Part shown: one piece after another, positions 26,138-36,517 of the stretch
Numbering within the stretch: position 1 is the first letter of the stretch
Layout of the letters: each line of letters begins with the position of its first letter
Origin: Rhodopseudomonas rhenobacensis
GTDB lineage: Bacteria > Pseudomonadota > Alphaproteobacteria > Rhizobiales > Xanthobacteraceae
Assembly: GCF_014203125.1 (NCBI RefSeq)
Contig: NZ_JACHIH010000017.1
Location: 45,175 to 109,174 of the forward strand
DNA: 64,000 nucleotides
Direction of reading: 5' to 3'
Made by a program: the position numbers and the translations under genes
Notes under the pieces: generated by a model
The model's database searches: none
The model's input: only the letters and a program-made list of their open reading frames with translations
What the model was told of the DNA's origin: nothing

Positions 26138-27142
26138 TCAACGAAGAAAACTGGCGATCCAGAATGCCGCGGCCGCGACCATCGCGGAGGCCGGGATGGT
26201 GATCACCCAGGCATAGACGATCGAGCTCGCCACGTTCCAGCGCACCGCCGAGACCCGCCGCGCGGCGCCGACGCCGACGATCGCGCCGGTGATGGTGTGA
26301 GTGGTGGAGACCGGCACGCCGAGGAAGGTCGCCATGAACAGCGTCGCGGCGCCGCCGGTTTCGGCGCAGAAGCCCTGCATCGGGGTCAATTTGGTGATCC
26401 GCAGCCCCATGGTGCGGACGATCCGCCAGCCGCCCATCAGCGTGCCCAGCGCCATCGCCGATTGGCAGGCCAGCACCACCCAGAACGGCACCGAGAATTC
26501 GCTGCCGAGGTGGCCCTGCGAATACAGCAGCACCGCGATGATCCCCATGGTCTTCTGGGCGTCGTTGCCGCCGTGGCCGAGCGAATACAGCGAGGCGGAG
26601 GCGAATTGCAGGATCCGGAAGGCGCGATCCACGGCGAACGGCGTGGAGCGCACCGAGGCCCAGGACACGATCGCCACCAGTACCAACGCCAGCAGGAAGC
26701 CGATCACCGGCGACAGCACGATCGCCAGCAAGGCCTTGGTCAGCCCGCCCCAGACCGCCGCAGCAAAGCCGGCCTTGGCAAGCCCGGCGCCGAGCAGGCC
26801 GCCGATCAGCGCATGCGACGAACTGGAAGGAATGCCGAGCGCCCAGGTGATGATGTTCCAGGCGATCGCGCCCATCAGCGCTGCGAAGATCACCTGGGCG
26901 TCGATCACGCTGGGCTCGATGATCCCGGTGCCGATGGTGGTGGCGACGTGCAGTCCGAACACCGAAAACGCCACGAAATTGAAAAACGCCGCCCACAGCA
27001 CCGCATATTGCGGCCGCAGCACCCGGGTGGAGACGATCGTGGCGATCGAATTCGCCGCGTCATGCAGCCCGTTCAGAAAATCGAACAACAGCGCGATTGC
27101 GATTAATCCGACCAGGATCGGAAGACCCAGCGTGGCGTCCAC
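26138..27142 (-). CDS. PiT-family inorganic phosphate transporter
   Basis: 334 residues, about ten TM helices. Two inverted PiT signatures are seen: DFLNGLHDAANSIATIVSTR near residue 20 and SLGHGGNDAQKTMGI in the second half; GIPSSSSHALIG and GVPVSTTHTITG are the paired sodium or proton/phosphate loops. GTG at 27142 is chosen because the frame upstream is not PiT-like and AGGGCAGGG lies before it. It is the low-affinity phosphate importer, co-transcribed with the DUF47 gene 14 bp upstream. Confidence 0.94.
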   Translation of the reverse strand: MDATLGLPILVGLIAIALLFDFLNGLHDAANSIATIVSTRVLRPQYAVLWAAFFNFVAFSVFGLHVATTIGTGIIEPSVIDAQVIFAALMGAIAWNIITWALGIPSSSSHALIGGLLGAGLAKAGFAAAVWGGLTKALLAIVLSPVIGFLLALVLVAIVSWASVRSTPFAVDRAFRILQFASASLYSLGHGGNDAQKTMGIIAVLLYSQGHLGSEFSVPFWVVLACQSAMALGTLMGGWRIVRTMGLRITKLTPMQGFCAETGGAATLFMATFLGVPVSTTHTITGAIVGVGAARRVSAVRWNVASSIVYAWVITIPASAMVAAAAFWIASFLR

Positions 27143-27156
27143 TGCGCGGCCCTGCC

Positions 27157-27813
27157 CTATACCTGTTCGATGACGATGCTGTTGATCTCGTTCGCGACGT
27201 CGTCGAAGCGGTCGGCAACTTTCTCGAGGTGGTCGTAGATCTCGGCGCCGACGATGAAATCCATCGCGCTGGCGTTGCGGTGCTTGAGAAACAATTCCTT
27301 GAGACCGATGTCGTGGAGGTCGTCGACGCGGCCTTCCAGCTTGCCGAGTTCCTCGGTGATCGCGGTCAGCATCGCCACATTGGGACCGATCGATTTCATC
27401 AACGGCAGCGCCCGGCCGACCAGATTGGCGCATTCCACCAGCAGCGTGCCGATTTCGCGCATCGGCGGCTCGAACGAGCGCACCTCGAACAGGATCACCG
27501 CCTTGGCGGTCTGCTGCATCTGGTCGATGGCGTCGTCCATCGAGGTGATCAGGTTCTTGATGTCGACGCGGTCGAACGGGGTGATGAAGGTGCGGCGCAC
27601 CGCGGTCAGCACCTCGCGGGTGATGGCGTCGGCGTCGTTCTCGAACTGGCTGACCCGCTGGCAATGCACCGGCGTCTCGTCGCCGCCGCGCAGCATGTCC
27701 TGCAGCGCCTCGGCGCCCTGCACGACGGTTTGGGAGTGTCGGGCGAACAGGTCGAAAAACCTCTCCTCCTTCGGCAGAAAGGCGCGAAACCAACGCAGCA
27801 TTGAAGAGTCCAT
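27157..27813 (-). CDS. DUF47/PhoU-like protein, PiT partner
   Basis: 218 residues, entirely helical, with PhoU-type metal motifs EFEND-like QFENDADAITREV and DHLEKVADRFDDVAN. The family (TIGR00153) is regularly encoded next to pit genes and is thought to regulate phosphate uptake, as PhoU does for Pst. Start is either ATG 27813 or ATG 27801; neither has a strong ribosome site. Confidence 0.92.
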   Translation of the reverse strand: MDSSMLRWFRAFLPKEERFFDLFARHSQTVVQGAEALQDMLRGGDETPVHCQRVSQFENDADAITREVLTAVRRTFITPFDRVDIKNLITSMDDAIDQMQQTAKAVILFEVRSFEPPMREIGTLLVECANLVGRALPLMKSIGPNVAMLTAITEELGKLEGRVDDLHDIGLKELFLKHRNASAMDFIVGAEIYDHLEKVADRFDDVANEINSIVIEQV

Positions 27814-28387
27814 CGTTTGTGACGTGGCGCCGGACGGCTGCCCCCTGTCACGGAAGCGTCATAGATCATTTCCGGGCCCAGCAGGCAATTGCGGTGGGTC
27901 AAAGCGACGTCATCCACCGCTTTATGGTGCCCCGGTACGCCCGGGCCGGCTCGGACGGGCGGCATAGGCCCGCCGCGGGCTTTCAGCAAGTCCGCTGTTC
28001 GGGAGGCAGCCGGGCGACCGCGGACAAATTATTCTGGTCAATTTACGCTTTGTTAGGAATGATAGAGGAGCGTTCGAATCACGCTGATCGCGCGACTTAG
28101 AGTTGCGCGATCTTGGAGTGATCGAGACCATCAAAGATGGTTGCGAGGTACCAGGCGGTTTTGTTGGTGTCGTACTCAGCCGAAACGGCGTGTTCGAATT
28201 TCCGGCAACGTACCCCGTGCGACCTGCCCGGCTAGTAGCCTAGCGGTAGGTGAGTATTCGGTAACGCCTTAACCTGTGGATCAGTGCGCGTAACCGACGT
28301 CCTTTGGGATAGTCGCCGAACCAGCAAACTCAACTTTTCCTTATTTCGTCACCAGACCGCGGTCGAGCATCGCAGAGTGGGACAGCC
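27814..28387. other. Intergenic region between DUF47 and DUF4407 genes
   Basis: About 570 bp between divergent genes with no gene seen. It contains an RNA-type hairpin at 28086-28112 (arms of 11 bp with one G-U pair) with no T-run, and AT-richer sequence at 28320-28350 before the DUF4407 gene. No tRNA was found. Confidence 0.5.
28086..28112. other. Hairpin of unknown role
   Basis: GATCGCGCGAC and GTTGCGCGATC pair over 11 positions (one G-U) around a 5-nt loop. No T-run follows on either strand, so it is not a standard terminator. It is about 275 bp upstream of the DUF4407 gene. Confidence 0.4.
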
Positions 28388-30499
28388 ATGATTCGTACAG
28401 CACTCAACTTCATCGCAGGCGTCGATCGCAAGACCTTGGAAACCTGTCCGGCGACCGACAAGATGTGGGCCGCGCATCTGGGGTTCTCCCTGTGCCTGTC
28501 CTTCGTCGTGGTGTTGGGCATCTCGTTCCACGCCACCGGCTACATGATCGCCGATGTCTGGACCCGGCTGTTGGCCGCGCTGGTCATCGCGCTGACGGTG
28601 CTGATGTTCGACCGCGCGCTGTGCCAGTCCGACTGGTTCTACCAGGGCACGCTGTGGACCAAGGGCGACGGCGCCGAGGCCGAGAGCCGGCAGTCGACCT
28701 GGCGGTTCGGCCGGATCGCGATCCGGCTGGCGATGTCGTTCGGGCTGGCCTGGGTGATCGCGATGTTCCTGGAGCTGGCGATCTTTTCCGGCACCATCGA
28801 CGACAAGATCGAGCGCGACCGCGTCGCCGCCAATCAGCCGATCTACCAGAAGATCGAACAATTCAACCAGCAGCTCGGCGGCGAGATCGATCGCCGGCAG
28901 GCCGCCATCGTGGCGATGGAAGGGCTGCTGCACAACGCCCTGAACGAAGTACCGGCGGCCGACGCCGCGGCGCAGGGCCGCTCCAGCGACATCGAACAGC
29001 AGATCAAGGCGCTCGCGGCCCGCGAGTCCGAGCTGCGCGCCGAGCAGCGCGAGATCCAGCAGACCGTGCAGCGCTACGCCGCCGACATGAACGCCGAGGA
29101 GCTCGGCCAGAAGCTGACCCCGACCAATAGCGGCCGACCCGGCGCCGGGCCGCGCTACGAATTCGCCAAGCGCCAGAAGGAGCTGTACCAGGGCCAGATC
29201 GCCGCGCGCGATGGCGAGATCGCGCAGCTGCACGCCAAGACCGACGAGCTGCGCGCCGCCCAGATCACGGTGGCGGCCGATTCCCTCGCCGCCCGCAACG
29301 TCGAGCGCGCCGCGCTGGAGGGCAAGCGCTCCGCGCTGCAGGCGCAGATCGACGCCGCCCGCGCCGAGCTGAAGCAATTGGAGGCCGAGCGCGTCGCCAA
29401 CGTCGAGCAATTCCGCCGCAAGGCGCTCGCGGAATCCTACTTCCAGGAGAAGAAGGACAAGGTCGATCCGCTGACCCGGATGGCCGCCTATCAGGAATTG
29501 AAGAACGACCCGAAGGACGGCGGCACCATGGCGCTGTTTTCCTGGATGACGCGGTTCTTCATCATCTTCCTGGAGATCGTCCCGGTGGTCGCCAAGATCT
29601 TCTTCTCGCCGCCGAGCGTCTATGCGGCGAAGATCCAGGACGAGGTCGAGCGTGCCCGCCGCCGCATCCAGAATGCCGCTGACGAGCCGTTGCCCGAGCC
29701 CGAACCGCAGCTGGCGCCGCGGATCGAACCCGGCGTCGCCAAGCGGCTGTTCGAATCGATCTTCGGCAAGGCCGAGGCGCCGAAGCCGCAACGCCGCGAC
29801 CGCGTCACGCACGTTCCGGTGCGCGACCGCGCGGCCCGCTCGCCGCTGCCGCGGCTGGTGCCGCTCGACCCCGCGCCACGCCCGAGCGAGCGGCCGGCGC
29901 GAACCTCGGCGGCTGCGGCCCTGTCCAGCCTGCCGGCCGCACCCGCAGCCCCGATCCGCATCGAGAAGCTGACAGAGGTGCCGCCCGGCGCGCTCCGCGT
30001 GGAGCCGGCGATGGAGGAGCTGCCTGCCGCGATCGTCAAGCGGGTGACAGAAGCGTTGCCCGCCGCCGATGCTGCGTCTCTCGAAGTAGCTCAGCATGGA
30101 TCGCCTCAACAGGAGGCGGTGCCACCCGAGGTCGCCCAACCTGAAGCGCCCCCGCTCCGCGTCACTCGGCATCACGTCACTCGGCATCACGCAGCCGCCG
30201 TCGCGATCGCAGCCGACGACGTGCTCAGCAGCGATGACGGTCATCCACCGGCGCAAGCCGGGATATCGCCGGCCGCTGCTTCGCTTAACGATAGCGCGCG
30301 GATCGCGTGGCCACCGACCGAGAGGCCCCGCAGCGCGGCACCGAGCGGCGATCTGTTCGACAACCTCGACAGGCAGGACATGGCGCTGCGGCCGGCCACC
30401 GCCCGGCCGCCCTCCTCGCACGACGGCGCCGGAGCACAACGCAACGGTTACGTGCCGCTGCAATACTCGCTGCAATACGAGCTGCAGCAGCGCTCTTAA
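28388..30499 (+). CDS. DUF4407 membrane protein with long coiled coil
   Basis: 703 residues. Two TM helices lie at about 30-80 and one at about 115-140. They are followed by a coiled coil of some 220 residues rich in Glu, Gln, Ala and Arg (IEQQIKALAARESELRAEQRE), a fourth TM helix near 385-405 (FFIIFLEIVPVVAKIFF), and a disordered Pro/Ala/Arg-rich tail of 280 residues. This is the DUF4407 arrangement; its function is unknown. In eukaryote-like terms it resembles a membrane-anchored spacer or mechanosensor, but that is speculation. The tail carries two adjacent repeats of HHVTRHH. Confidence 0.85.
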   Translation: MIRTALNFIAGVDRKTLETCPATDKMWAAHLGFSLCLSFVVVLGISFHATGYMIADVWTRLLAALVIALTVLMFDRALCQSDWFYQGTLWTKGDGAEAESRQSTWRFGRIAIRLAMSFGLAWVIAMFLELAIFSGTIDDKIERDRVAANQPIYQKIEQFNQQLGGEIDRRQAAIVAMEGLLHNALNEVPAADAAAQGRSSDIEQQIKALAARESELRAEQREIQQTVQRYAADMNAEELGQKLTPTNSGRPGAGPRYEFAKRQKELYQGQIAARDGEIAQLHAKTDELRAAQITVAADSLAARNVERAALEGKRSALQAQIDAARAELKQLEAERVANVEQFRRKALAESYFQEKKDKVDPLTRMAAYQELKNDPKDGGTMALFSWMTRFFIIFLEIVPVVAKIFFSPPSVYAAKIQDEVERARRRIQNAADEPLPEPEPQLAPRIEPGVAKRLFESIFGKAEAPKPQRRDRVTHVPVRDRAARSPLPRLVPLDPAPRPSERPARTSAAAALSSLPAAPAAPIRIEKLTEVPPGALRVEPAMEELPAAIVKRVTEALPAADAASLEVAQHGSPQQEAVPPEVAQPEAPPLRVTRHHVTRHHAAAVAIAADDVLSSDDGHPPAQAGISPAAASLNDSARIAWPPTERPRSAAPSGDLFDNLDRQDMALRPATARPPSSHDGAGAQRNGYVPLQYSLQYELQQRS

Positions 30500-30521
30500 G
30501 GTTTGCGTTCCATCGTTCGAC

Positions 30522-30549
30522 GGAGCCGTCGCCCTGTGGCGACGGCTCC
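30522..30549 (+). terminator. Strong hairpin after the DUF4407 gene
   Basis: Perfect 12-bp arms (GGAGCCGTCGCC and GGCGACGGCTCC) with a 4-nt loop begin 22 bp after the stop codon. No T-run follows, so it may stop transcription only with Rho or protect the mRNA end. Confidence 0.6.
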
Positions 30550-30580
30550 TGGCATTCGACTCAAAACGCCACCTTGCGCT

Positions 30581-30680
30581 GCCCTGGATTGCTTCGTCGC
30601 AAGAGCTCCTCGCAACGACCCAAGCAGGGCGTCATCCTGCGGCGCCCGAGCAACGCGAGGGCCTCGAAGGATGGGCTTCA
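30581..30680. repeat. Dispersed repeat of Bradyrhizobium type, third family
   Basis: Contains TGGATTGCTTCGTCGCAAG-AGCTCCTCGCAACGAC followed by GTCATCCTG...CCTCGAAGGATGG. From memory these two motifs are frequent intergenic repeats in Bradyrhizobium-group genomes. Only one copy occurs in this window, so its repeat nature is recalled, not shown. Confidence 0.5.
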
Positions 30681-30777
30681 CACCCCCTGGAGACCGAGCA
30701 CCTCAACGAGACACGGGTCGCTCTGGCCTTTAGCGACTTTTCGAGTTGGATTGATGCGCTTCAAGATTCCCGCGGCT

Positions 30778-30891
30778 GTCATTCCGGGGCGCGAGCAGCT
30801 TTAGCTGCGAGCGAGCCCGGAATCCATAACCCCTGCAGGGAATATGGATTCCGGACTTGCTCGTTCTGACGAACTCGCAATCCGGAATGAC
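30778..30891 (+). repeat. Dispersed nested-palindrome repeat, copy 2
   Basis: 114 bp with outer arms GTCATTCCGG/CCGGAATGAC and inner arms GGAATCCATA/TATGGATTCC. Same orientation as copy 3 (46923) and nearly identical to it. The shared sequence extends outward: GCGCTTCAAGATTCCC on the left and TTTGGGTTGG on the right occur in both. Confidence 0.92.
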
Positions 30892-31006
30892 GGCCGCGTT
30901 TGGGTTGGATGCTTCAATCTCAACCGAAGATGCTCTAGCAAGCCGCGGCGCGACCGCAACGACCCCGCAATACGCCACGCCCCAAACGCTGCGTCCCTCA
31001 AACGCA

Positions 31007-31040
31007 AAAGGGCGGCGTGGATTGCTCCGCGCCGCCCTTT
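31007..31040 (-). terminator. Terminator hairpin after the small membrane protein gene
   Basis: Perfect 11-bp arms AAAGGGCGGCG and CGCCGCCCTTT around a 12-nt loop, beginning 15 bp past the stop codon of the minus-strand gene. In that direction the stem is followed by TTTTGCG. The symmetrical A/T ends allow action in both directions. Confidence 0.8.
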
Positions 31041-31055
31041 CCAAGCGATGGCCGA

Positions 31056-31511
31056 TTAGTTGATGCGGGAGATCTCTTTGCGGGCTTCGGAGGTCGTGCC
31101 GTAGACCTGCGGGTCCAGCGTGGTCGACTTGGTAACGACCGGCTTGTTGGCGCGATAGACCTGAAACACGTACCAGGCCGCAACCACCGCGACGGCCAAA
31201 GCCACCTGGTTGGCCGGCAGCACCAGCGACAACGCGATCAGCACCACCGCAACGGTGCCGGCCTTCACCACCTTTTCGCGATCGGCGAAGATGGTGCCGA
31301 AACGATCCCAATTCTCGGCTTTCCAGAACGGCGCGGTGAAGCGGTCCAGACCGAAGCCGGTCCATGCGCCGTTGAAGCCGAGATTGTAGGCCCAGAGCAG
31401 GAACAGCGCGACCGAGAACGCGACGATGGCGACGATGGCCCCTACGGGACCCGCGGCGTAGCCGATGACGACTACGAGAGCAGCTGCAAAAGCAGCGATC
31501 CAATATTGCAT
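31056..31511 (-). CDS. Small integral membrane protein of unknown function
   Basis: 151 residues from ATG 31511. Two TM helices are near the start (YWIAAFAAALVVVIGYAAG and AIVAIVAFSVALFLLWAY) and two more at about 88-120. Between them is a soluble loop rich in aromatic residues (GAWTGFGLDRFTAPFWKAENWDRF). The C-terminal tail is cytosolic and polar. No family was recognised. It stands alone with its own terminator and an AT-rich upstream region. Confidence 0.75.
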   Translation of the reverse strand: MQYWIAAFAAALVVVIGYAAGPVGAIVAIVAFSVALFLLWAYNLGFNGAWTGFGLDRFTAPFWKAENWDRFGTIFADREKVVKAGTVAVVLIALSLVLPANQVALAVAVVAAWYVFQVYRANKPVVTKSTTLDPQVYGTTSEARKEISRIN

Positions 31512-31818
31512 GTGATTACCTTTCACCCGATTACGGGTGCCTTTTCAGGTTGTGTCTCTCTCTACGAGAGACGCCGGGCATTGAGAATCACAATAATAGG
31601 CCGGTTTTGGTCTCAGCATGATTAAAAACATCGATTCAGAACTAGCAGTTTCGCCGTTTGTCAACGGTTTAACCGACTTTATAGTACGTTATTACCATTT
31701 TTTGATCGACTCACCATCGCTCCGACGAAGTGATATGGGGAATCCTCGACAGCGCGCACGCGTGTTGCTGCGCGCCCCGACGGCATGACCTAAAAGCGCC
31801 GAGTCTTGCGGTATCTCG
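31512..31818. other. Intergenic region after livM
   Basis: The stretch 31610-31720 is markedly AT-rich for this genome and is the likely promoter area of the small membrane protein gene. No gene or clear terminator was identified for the liv operon end. Confidence 0.45.
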
Positions 31819-32787
31819 TTACAGCGAGCGTTTGAAATAATGCGCGATTTCGCCGATCACGCCGCGGCGGAAGGTCAGCACGCAGACCACGAAGATCACG
31901 CCCTGGATCACCGTCACCCACTGGCCGAAGCCGGCGAGATATTGCTGCATGGCGATGATCACGAAGGCGCCGACCACCGGGCCGTAGATGGTGCCGAGCC
32001 CGCCGACCAGCGTCATCAGCACGATCTCGCCGGACATCGTCCAGTGCACGTCGGTGAGCGAGGCGTTCTGCGCCACGAACACTTTCAGCGAGCCGGCGAA
32101 GCCCGCCAGCGTCGCCGACAGGATATAGGCGAGCAGCTTGTAGTGATCGGTCTTGTAGCCGAGCGACACCGCGCGCGGCTCGTTCTCGCGGATCGCCTTC
32201 AACACTTCGCCGAACGGCGAGTTGATCGCGCGGTAGATCACCAGAAAGCCCAGCAGGAAGCCGGCCAGGATCACGTAGTACAGCGTATTCGGATTGGCGA
32301 GATTGATGAACCCGAACAGATGGCCCTGCGGGATGCCCTGGATGCCGTCCTCGCCATGGGTGAACGGGGTCTGCAGATAGACGAAGTACAGAAGCTGCGA
32401 CAGCGCCAGCGTGATCATCGCAAAATAGATGCCCTGGCGGCGGATCGCGACCAGGCCAGTGAGCACGCCGAGCGAAGCGGCGGCGAGTGTGCCGAGCACG
32501 ATGCCGAGCTCCGGCGGCAGCCCCCAGACTTTCAGCGCATGCGCGGTGACGTAGCCGGCGGTGCCGAGGAACATGGCGTGGCCGAACGACAACAAGCCGC
32601 CATAGCCGATCAGCAGGTTGAAGGCGCAGGCCAGCAGCGCGAAGCACAGCCCCTGCATCACGAAGAATGGATAGACCCCGGTGAGCGGCACCACCGCGAG
32701 CAGCGCGGTCATCACCGCGAGCGCGATCATTTCGTCGCGGACGGCGCGGCGCGGAGTGGCGATGGCGTTATCGGTGATCGTGGTCAT
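31819..32787 (-). CDS. livM: Branched-chain amino acid-type ABC transporter permease LivM
   Basis: 322 residues with eight to nine TM helices and the LivM permease core (FNLLIGYGGLLSFGHAMFLG and ENEPRAVSLGYKTDHYKLLAYILSA, quoted in pieces). It forms the membrane channel with LivH. It is the last gene of a five-gene operon, starting 1 bp after the livH stop codon. Confidence 0.95.
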   Translation of the reverse strand: MTTITDNAIATPRRAVRDEMIALAVMTALLAVVPLTGVYPFFVMQGLCFALLACAFNLLIGYGGLLSFGHAMFLGTAGYVTAHALKVWGLPPELGIVLGTLAAASLGVLTGLVAIRRQGIYFAMITLALSQLLYFVYLQTPFTHGEDGIQGIPQGHLFGFINLANPNTLYYVILAGFLLGFLVIYRAINSPFGEVLKAIRENEPRAVSLGYKTDHYKLLAYILSATLAGFAGSLKVFVAQNASLTDVHWTMSGEIVLMTLVGGLGTIYGPVVGAFVIIAMQQYLAGFGQWVTVIQGVIFVVCVLTFRRGVIGEIAHYFKRSL

Positions 32788-32788
32788 G

Positions 32789-33664
32789 TCAGGCGGTCCG
32801 TCCGGTCAGGCCCGAAGGCTTAATGAGCAGCACCAGCACCATCAGCACGAACACCACGGTGTTGGAGGCTTCGGGATAGAAATATTTGGTCAGGCCCTCG
32901 ACGATGCCGAGCGCAAAGCCGGTGATGATCGAGCCCATGATCGAGCCCATGCCGCCGATCACCACCACGGCGAACACCACGATGATCAGGTCGGCGCCCA
33001 TCAACGGCCGCACCTGGTTGATCGGCGCCGACAGCACGCCGGCGAGCGCCGCAAGCCCAACGCCGAGTCCGTAAGTCAGCGTGATCATCCGCGGCACGTT
33101 GATGCCGAACGCGCGCACCAGCGTCGGATTCTCGGTGGCGGCGCGCAAGTTAGCGCCGAGCCTTGTGCGCTCGATCAGATACCAGGTGGCGAGACACACC
33201 ACGAGCGAGAACACCACCACCCAGCCGCGGTAGATCGGCAGGAACATGAAGCCGAGATTGACCCCGCCCTTGAGTTCGTCGGGGATCGCATAGGGCAGCC
33301 CGGAGGAGCCGAAGTAGTTCTGGAACACGCCCTGGATGATCAGCCCGAGCCCGAAGGTCAGCAGCAACCCGTAGAGATGATCGAGCTGCGCGATCCATTG
33401 CAGCATGGTGCGCTCGAGGATGATGCCGAACAGCCCGACCGCCAGAGGCGCGATGATCAGCGCCCACCAATAGCCGATGCCGAGCACGTTGAGCAGGAAA
33501 TACGCCGCGAACGCGCCCATCATATACAACGCGCCGTGGGCGAAATTGATGATGTTCAGCATGCCGAAGATCACGGCGAGGCCGAGGCTCAACAGCGCGT
33601 AGAACGAGCCGTTGATCAGCCCGACCAGCAATTGCGCGAACAAGGCCTGTAGATTGATCGACAT
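32789..33664 (-). CDS. livH: Branched-chain amino acid-type ABC transporter permease LivH
   Basis: 291 residues with the LivH start LLVGLINGSFYALLSLGLAVIFG and the EAA-like ENPTLVRAFGINVPRMI loop that contacts the ATPases. Fourth gene of the liv operon. It lies 81 bp after the binding-protein gene, a larger gap than elsewhere in the operon. Confidence 0.95.
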   Translation of the reverse strand: MSINLQALFAQLLVGLINGSFYALLSLGLAVIFGMLNIINFAHGALYMMGAFAAYFLLNVLGIGYWWALIIAPLAVGLFGIILERTMLQWIAQLDHLYGLLLTFGLGLIIQGVFQNYFGSSGLPYAIPDELKGGVNLGFMFLPIYRGWVVVFSLVVCLATWYLIERTRLGANLRAATENPTLVRAFGINVPRMITLTYGLGVGLAALAGVLSAPINQVRPLMGADLIIVVFAVVVIGGMGSIMGSIITGFALGIVEGLTKYFYPEASNTVVFVLMVLVLLIKPSGLTGRTA

Positions 33665-33745
33665 GGATTCGGAATTCCTGGTGCGCGGCTGCGACGCGAC
33701 AGATCCGGCGGCGACAGCGCCGCCGGACCGCCCGGATTTAGCTGG

Positions 33746-34966
33746 TTACTTCTTCAACAGCGGGCACGTGCTCTTGTCGAGCGGCGTGAAGGCTTCTTCG
33801 GCCGGGATGGTGGCGACCAGCTTGTAGTAGTCCCACGGCCCCTTGGATTCCGAGGGCTTCTTCACTTCGAACAAATAGGCCGGATGGATCTTGCGGCCGT
33901 TGGGCTGGATCGAGCCCTTGCCGAACAGCGGGTCGTCGGTCGGCATTTCCTTCATCTTGGCGACGATCTTGGCGCCGTCATGCGAGTTGCCGCCCATCGC
34001 GTCCAGCGCCTTGAAGTAATGGGTCAGCGCCGAATACACGCCGGCCTGCGACATGGTCGGCACCTGCTTGTTGCGCATCCGGTCCTGGAACCGCTTGGAG
34101 AACGCGCGGGTCTGGTCGTTGGCGTCCCAGTAGAACGTCTCGGTGAAGTTCAGACCCTGCGCCACCGGCAAGCCGATGGCATGGACGTCGGTGATGAACA
34201 TCAACAGCCCGGCGAGCTTCTGGCCGCCGCTGATGATGCCGAATTCGGCCGCCTGCTTGATGGCGTTGGAGGTGTCGCCGCCGGCATTGGCGAGACCGAT
34301 CACCTTGGCTTTGGAGGCCTGCGCCTGCAGCAGGAAGGACGAGAAGTCGGAGGTGTTGAGCGGGTGCTTCACGCCGCCCACCACCTTGCCGCCGCCGGCG
34401 ATCACGGCCGCGGTGGTGTCACGCTCCAGCGCCGCACCGAACGCGTAGTCCGCGGTCAGGAAGAACCAGGTGGCGCCGCCGGCCTTGGTCAAGGCGGACC
34501 CGGTGCCATGGGCGAGCATGTAGGTGTCGTAGGTCCAGTGGATCGTATTGGGCGAGCATTGCGCGTTGGTCAGGTCCGAGCTGCCGGCGCCCGAATTGAG
34601 GAAGATGCCGTTCTTTTCCTTGATGATGTTGCTGACCGCGAGCGCCACGCCGGAGTTCGGCGTATCGACCACGACATCGACCTTGTCGACGTCGAACCAC
34701 TGCCGCGTGATGTTCGAGCCGATGTCGGGCTTGTTCTGGTGATCGCCGGAGATCACCTCGATCTTCCAGCCCTTGTTGAGCAGACCGGAGTCTTCCACCG
34801 CCATCTGGGCGGCCAGCGTCGAACCTGGACCGCCGACATCCGCGTAAAGCCCGGACTGGTCGCTGAGCGAGCCGATCTTGACCACCTTGTCGTCGGCGCT
34901 GGCGAAGCCTGCGAACGCCAGCAGGCTGGCGGTGCCGAGCAAGAGCGCAGAAATTTTGTTCTTCAT
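33746..34966 (-). CDS. Periplasmic substrate-binding protein, LivK-like (type I)
   Basis: 406 residues. Signal peptide AGFASADD, then a Leu/Ile/Val-binding-type fold beginning VKIGSLSDQSGLYADVGG. A strong ribosome site (AGGAGGAGA) precedes ATG 34966. Proteins of this type in R. palustris bind amino acids or aromatic acids, and the ligand cannot be told from sequence. It sits third in the operon between the two ATPase and two permease genes. Confidence 0.93.
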   Translation of the reverse strand: MKNKISALLLGTASLLAFAGFASADDKVVKIGSLSDQSGLYADVGGPGSTLAAQMAVEDSGLLNKGWKIEVISGDHQNKPDIGSNITRQWFDVDKVDVVVDTPNSGVALAVSNIIKEKNGIFLNSGAGSSDLTNAQCSPNTIHWTYDTYMLAHGTGSALTKAGGATWFFLTADYAFGAALERDTTAAVIAGGGKVVGGVKHPLNTSDFSSFLLQAQASKAKVIGLANAGGDTSNAIKQAAEFGIISGGQKLAGLLMFITDVHAIGLPVAQGLNFTETFYWDANDQTRAFSKRFQDRMRNKQVPTMSQAGVYSALTHYFKALDAMGGNSHDGAKIVAKMKEMPTDDPLFGKGSIQPNGRKIHPAYLFEVKKPSESKGPWDYYKLVATIPAEEAFTPLDKSTCPLLKK

Positions 34967-35004
34967 TATTGTCTCCTCCTTTTTGATGTTCTTTTGGCGC
35001 GTCG

Positions 35005-35761
<757 letters not shown>

Positions 35762-35769
<8 letters not shown>

Positions 35770-36517
35770 GCCCTGCCCCCAGATAGGCTTCCTTGACCCG
35801 CTCGTCCTGGGTCAGATCGGCGTAATTGCCCTCCGCCAGCACGCGGCCGCGGGTCAGCACGGTGATGATGTCGGACAGGTTGGCGACCACGCTGAGGTTA
35901 TGCTCGACCATCAGGATGGTGTATTTGGCGGAGATCCGCTTGATCAGGGCGGCGATCTTGTCGATGTCCTCGTGGCCCATCCCGGCCATCGGCTCGTCGA
36001 GCAGCATCATTTCCGGATCGAGCGCCAGCGTGGTGGCGATCTCCAGCGCGCGCTTGCGGCCGTATGGCATTTCCACCGCCGGCGTATTGGAAAATTCGCT
36101 TAGGCCCACGTCGGCGAGCAGTTCGTTGGCGCGATCGTTGTAGCGGTCGAGCACGGATTTGGCGCGCCAGAAGTCGAACGAATGGCCGTGCTGGCGCTGC
36201 AGCGCGACGCGGACGTTTTCCAGCGCGGTGAGATGCGGAAACACCGCCGAGATCTGGAACGAGCGCACCAGGCCGAGCCGCGCCACGTCCGCCGGCGGCA
36301 TCGCGGTGATGTCCTGCCCTTTGTAGAGAATCTGTCCGGCCGAGGGCCGCAGGAACTTGGTCAACAGGTTGAAGCACGTGGTCTTGCCGGCCCCGTTGGG
36401 ACCGATCAGCGCGTGAATCGAGCCGCGGCGAACTCGCAGATTGACGTCCCGCACGGCGAAGAAGCCGGCGAATTCCTTGGTCAGTCCGTGGGTCTCAAGA
36501 ATGAAGTCATCGGCCAA
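35762..36517 (-). CDS. livG: Branched-chain amino acid-type ABC transporter ATPase LivG
   Basis: 251 residues. Walker A GPNGAGKTTCFNLL, Walker B MMLLDEPMAGM and the LivG-type degenerate signature MPYGRKRALEIA. The start is TTG at 36517: no ATG lies in frame nearby, and GAGGGGG is 8 bp upstream. First gene of the liv operon. No regulator is adjacent. Confidence 0.93.

Noticed and set aside
28070..28085. GTTCGAATC-like sequence as a tRNA T-arm
   Set aside because: No matching acceptor or anticodon stem could be drawn around it.
30522..30549. Hairpin after the DUF4407 gene as a classical Rho-independent terminator
   Set aside because: The stem is perfect but lacks a T-run, so the terminator call is kept only at moderate confidence.
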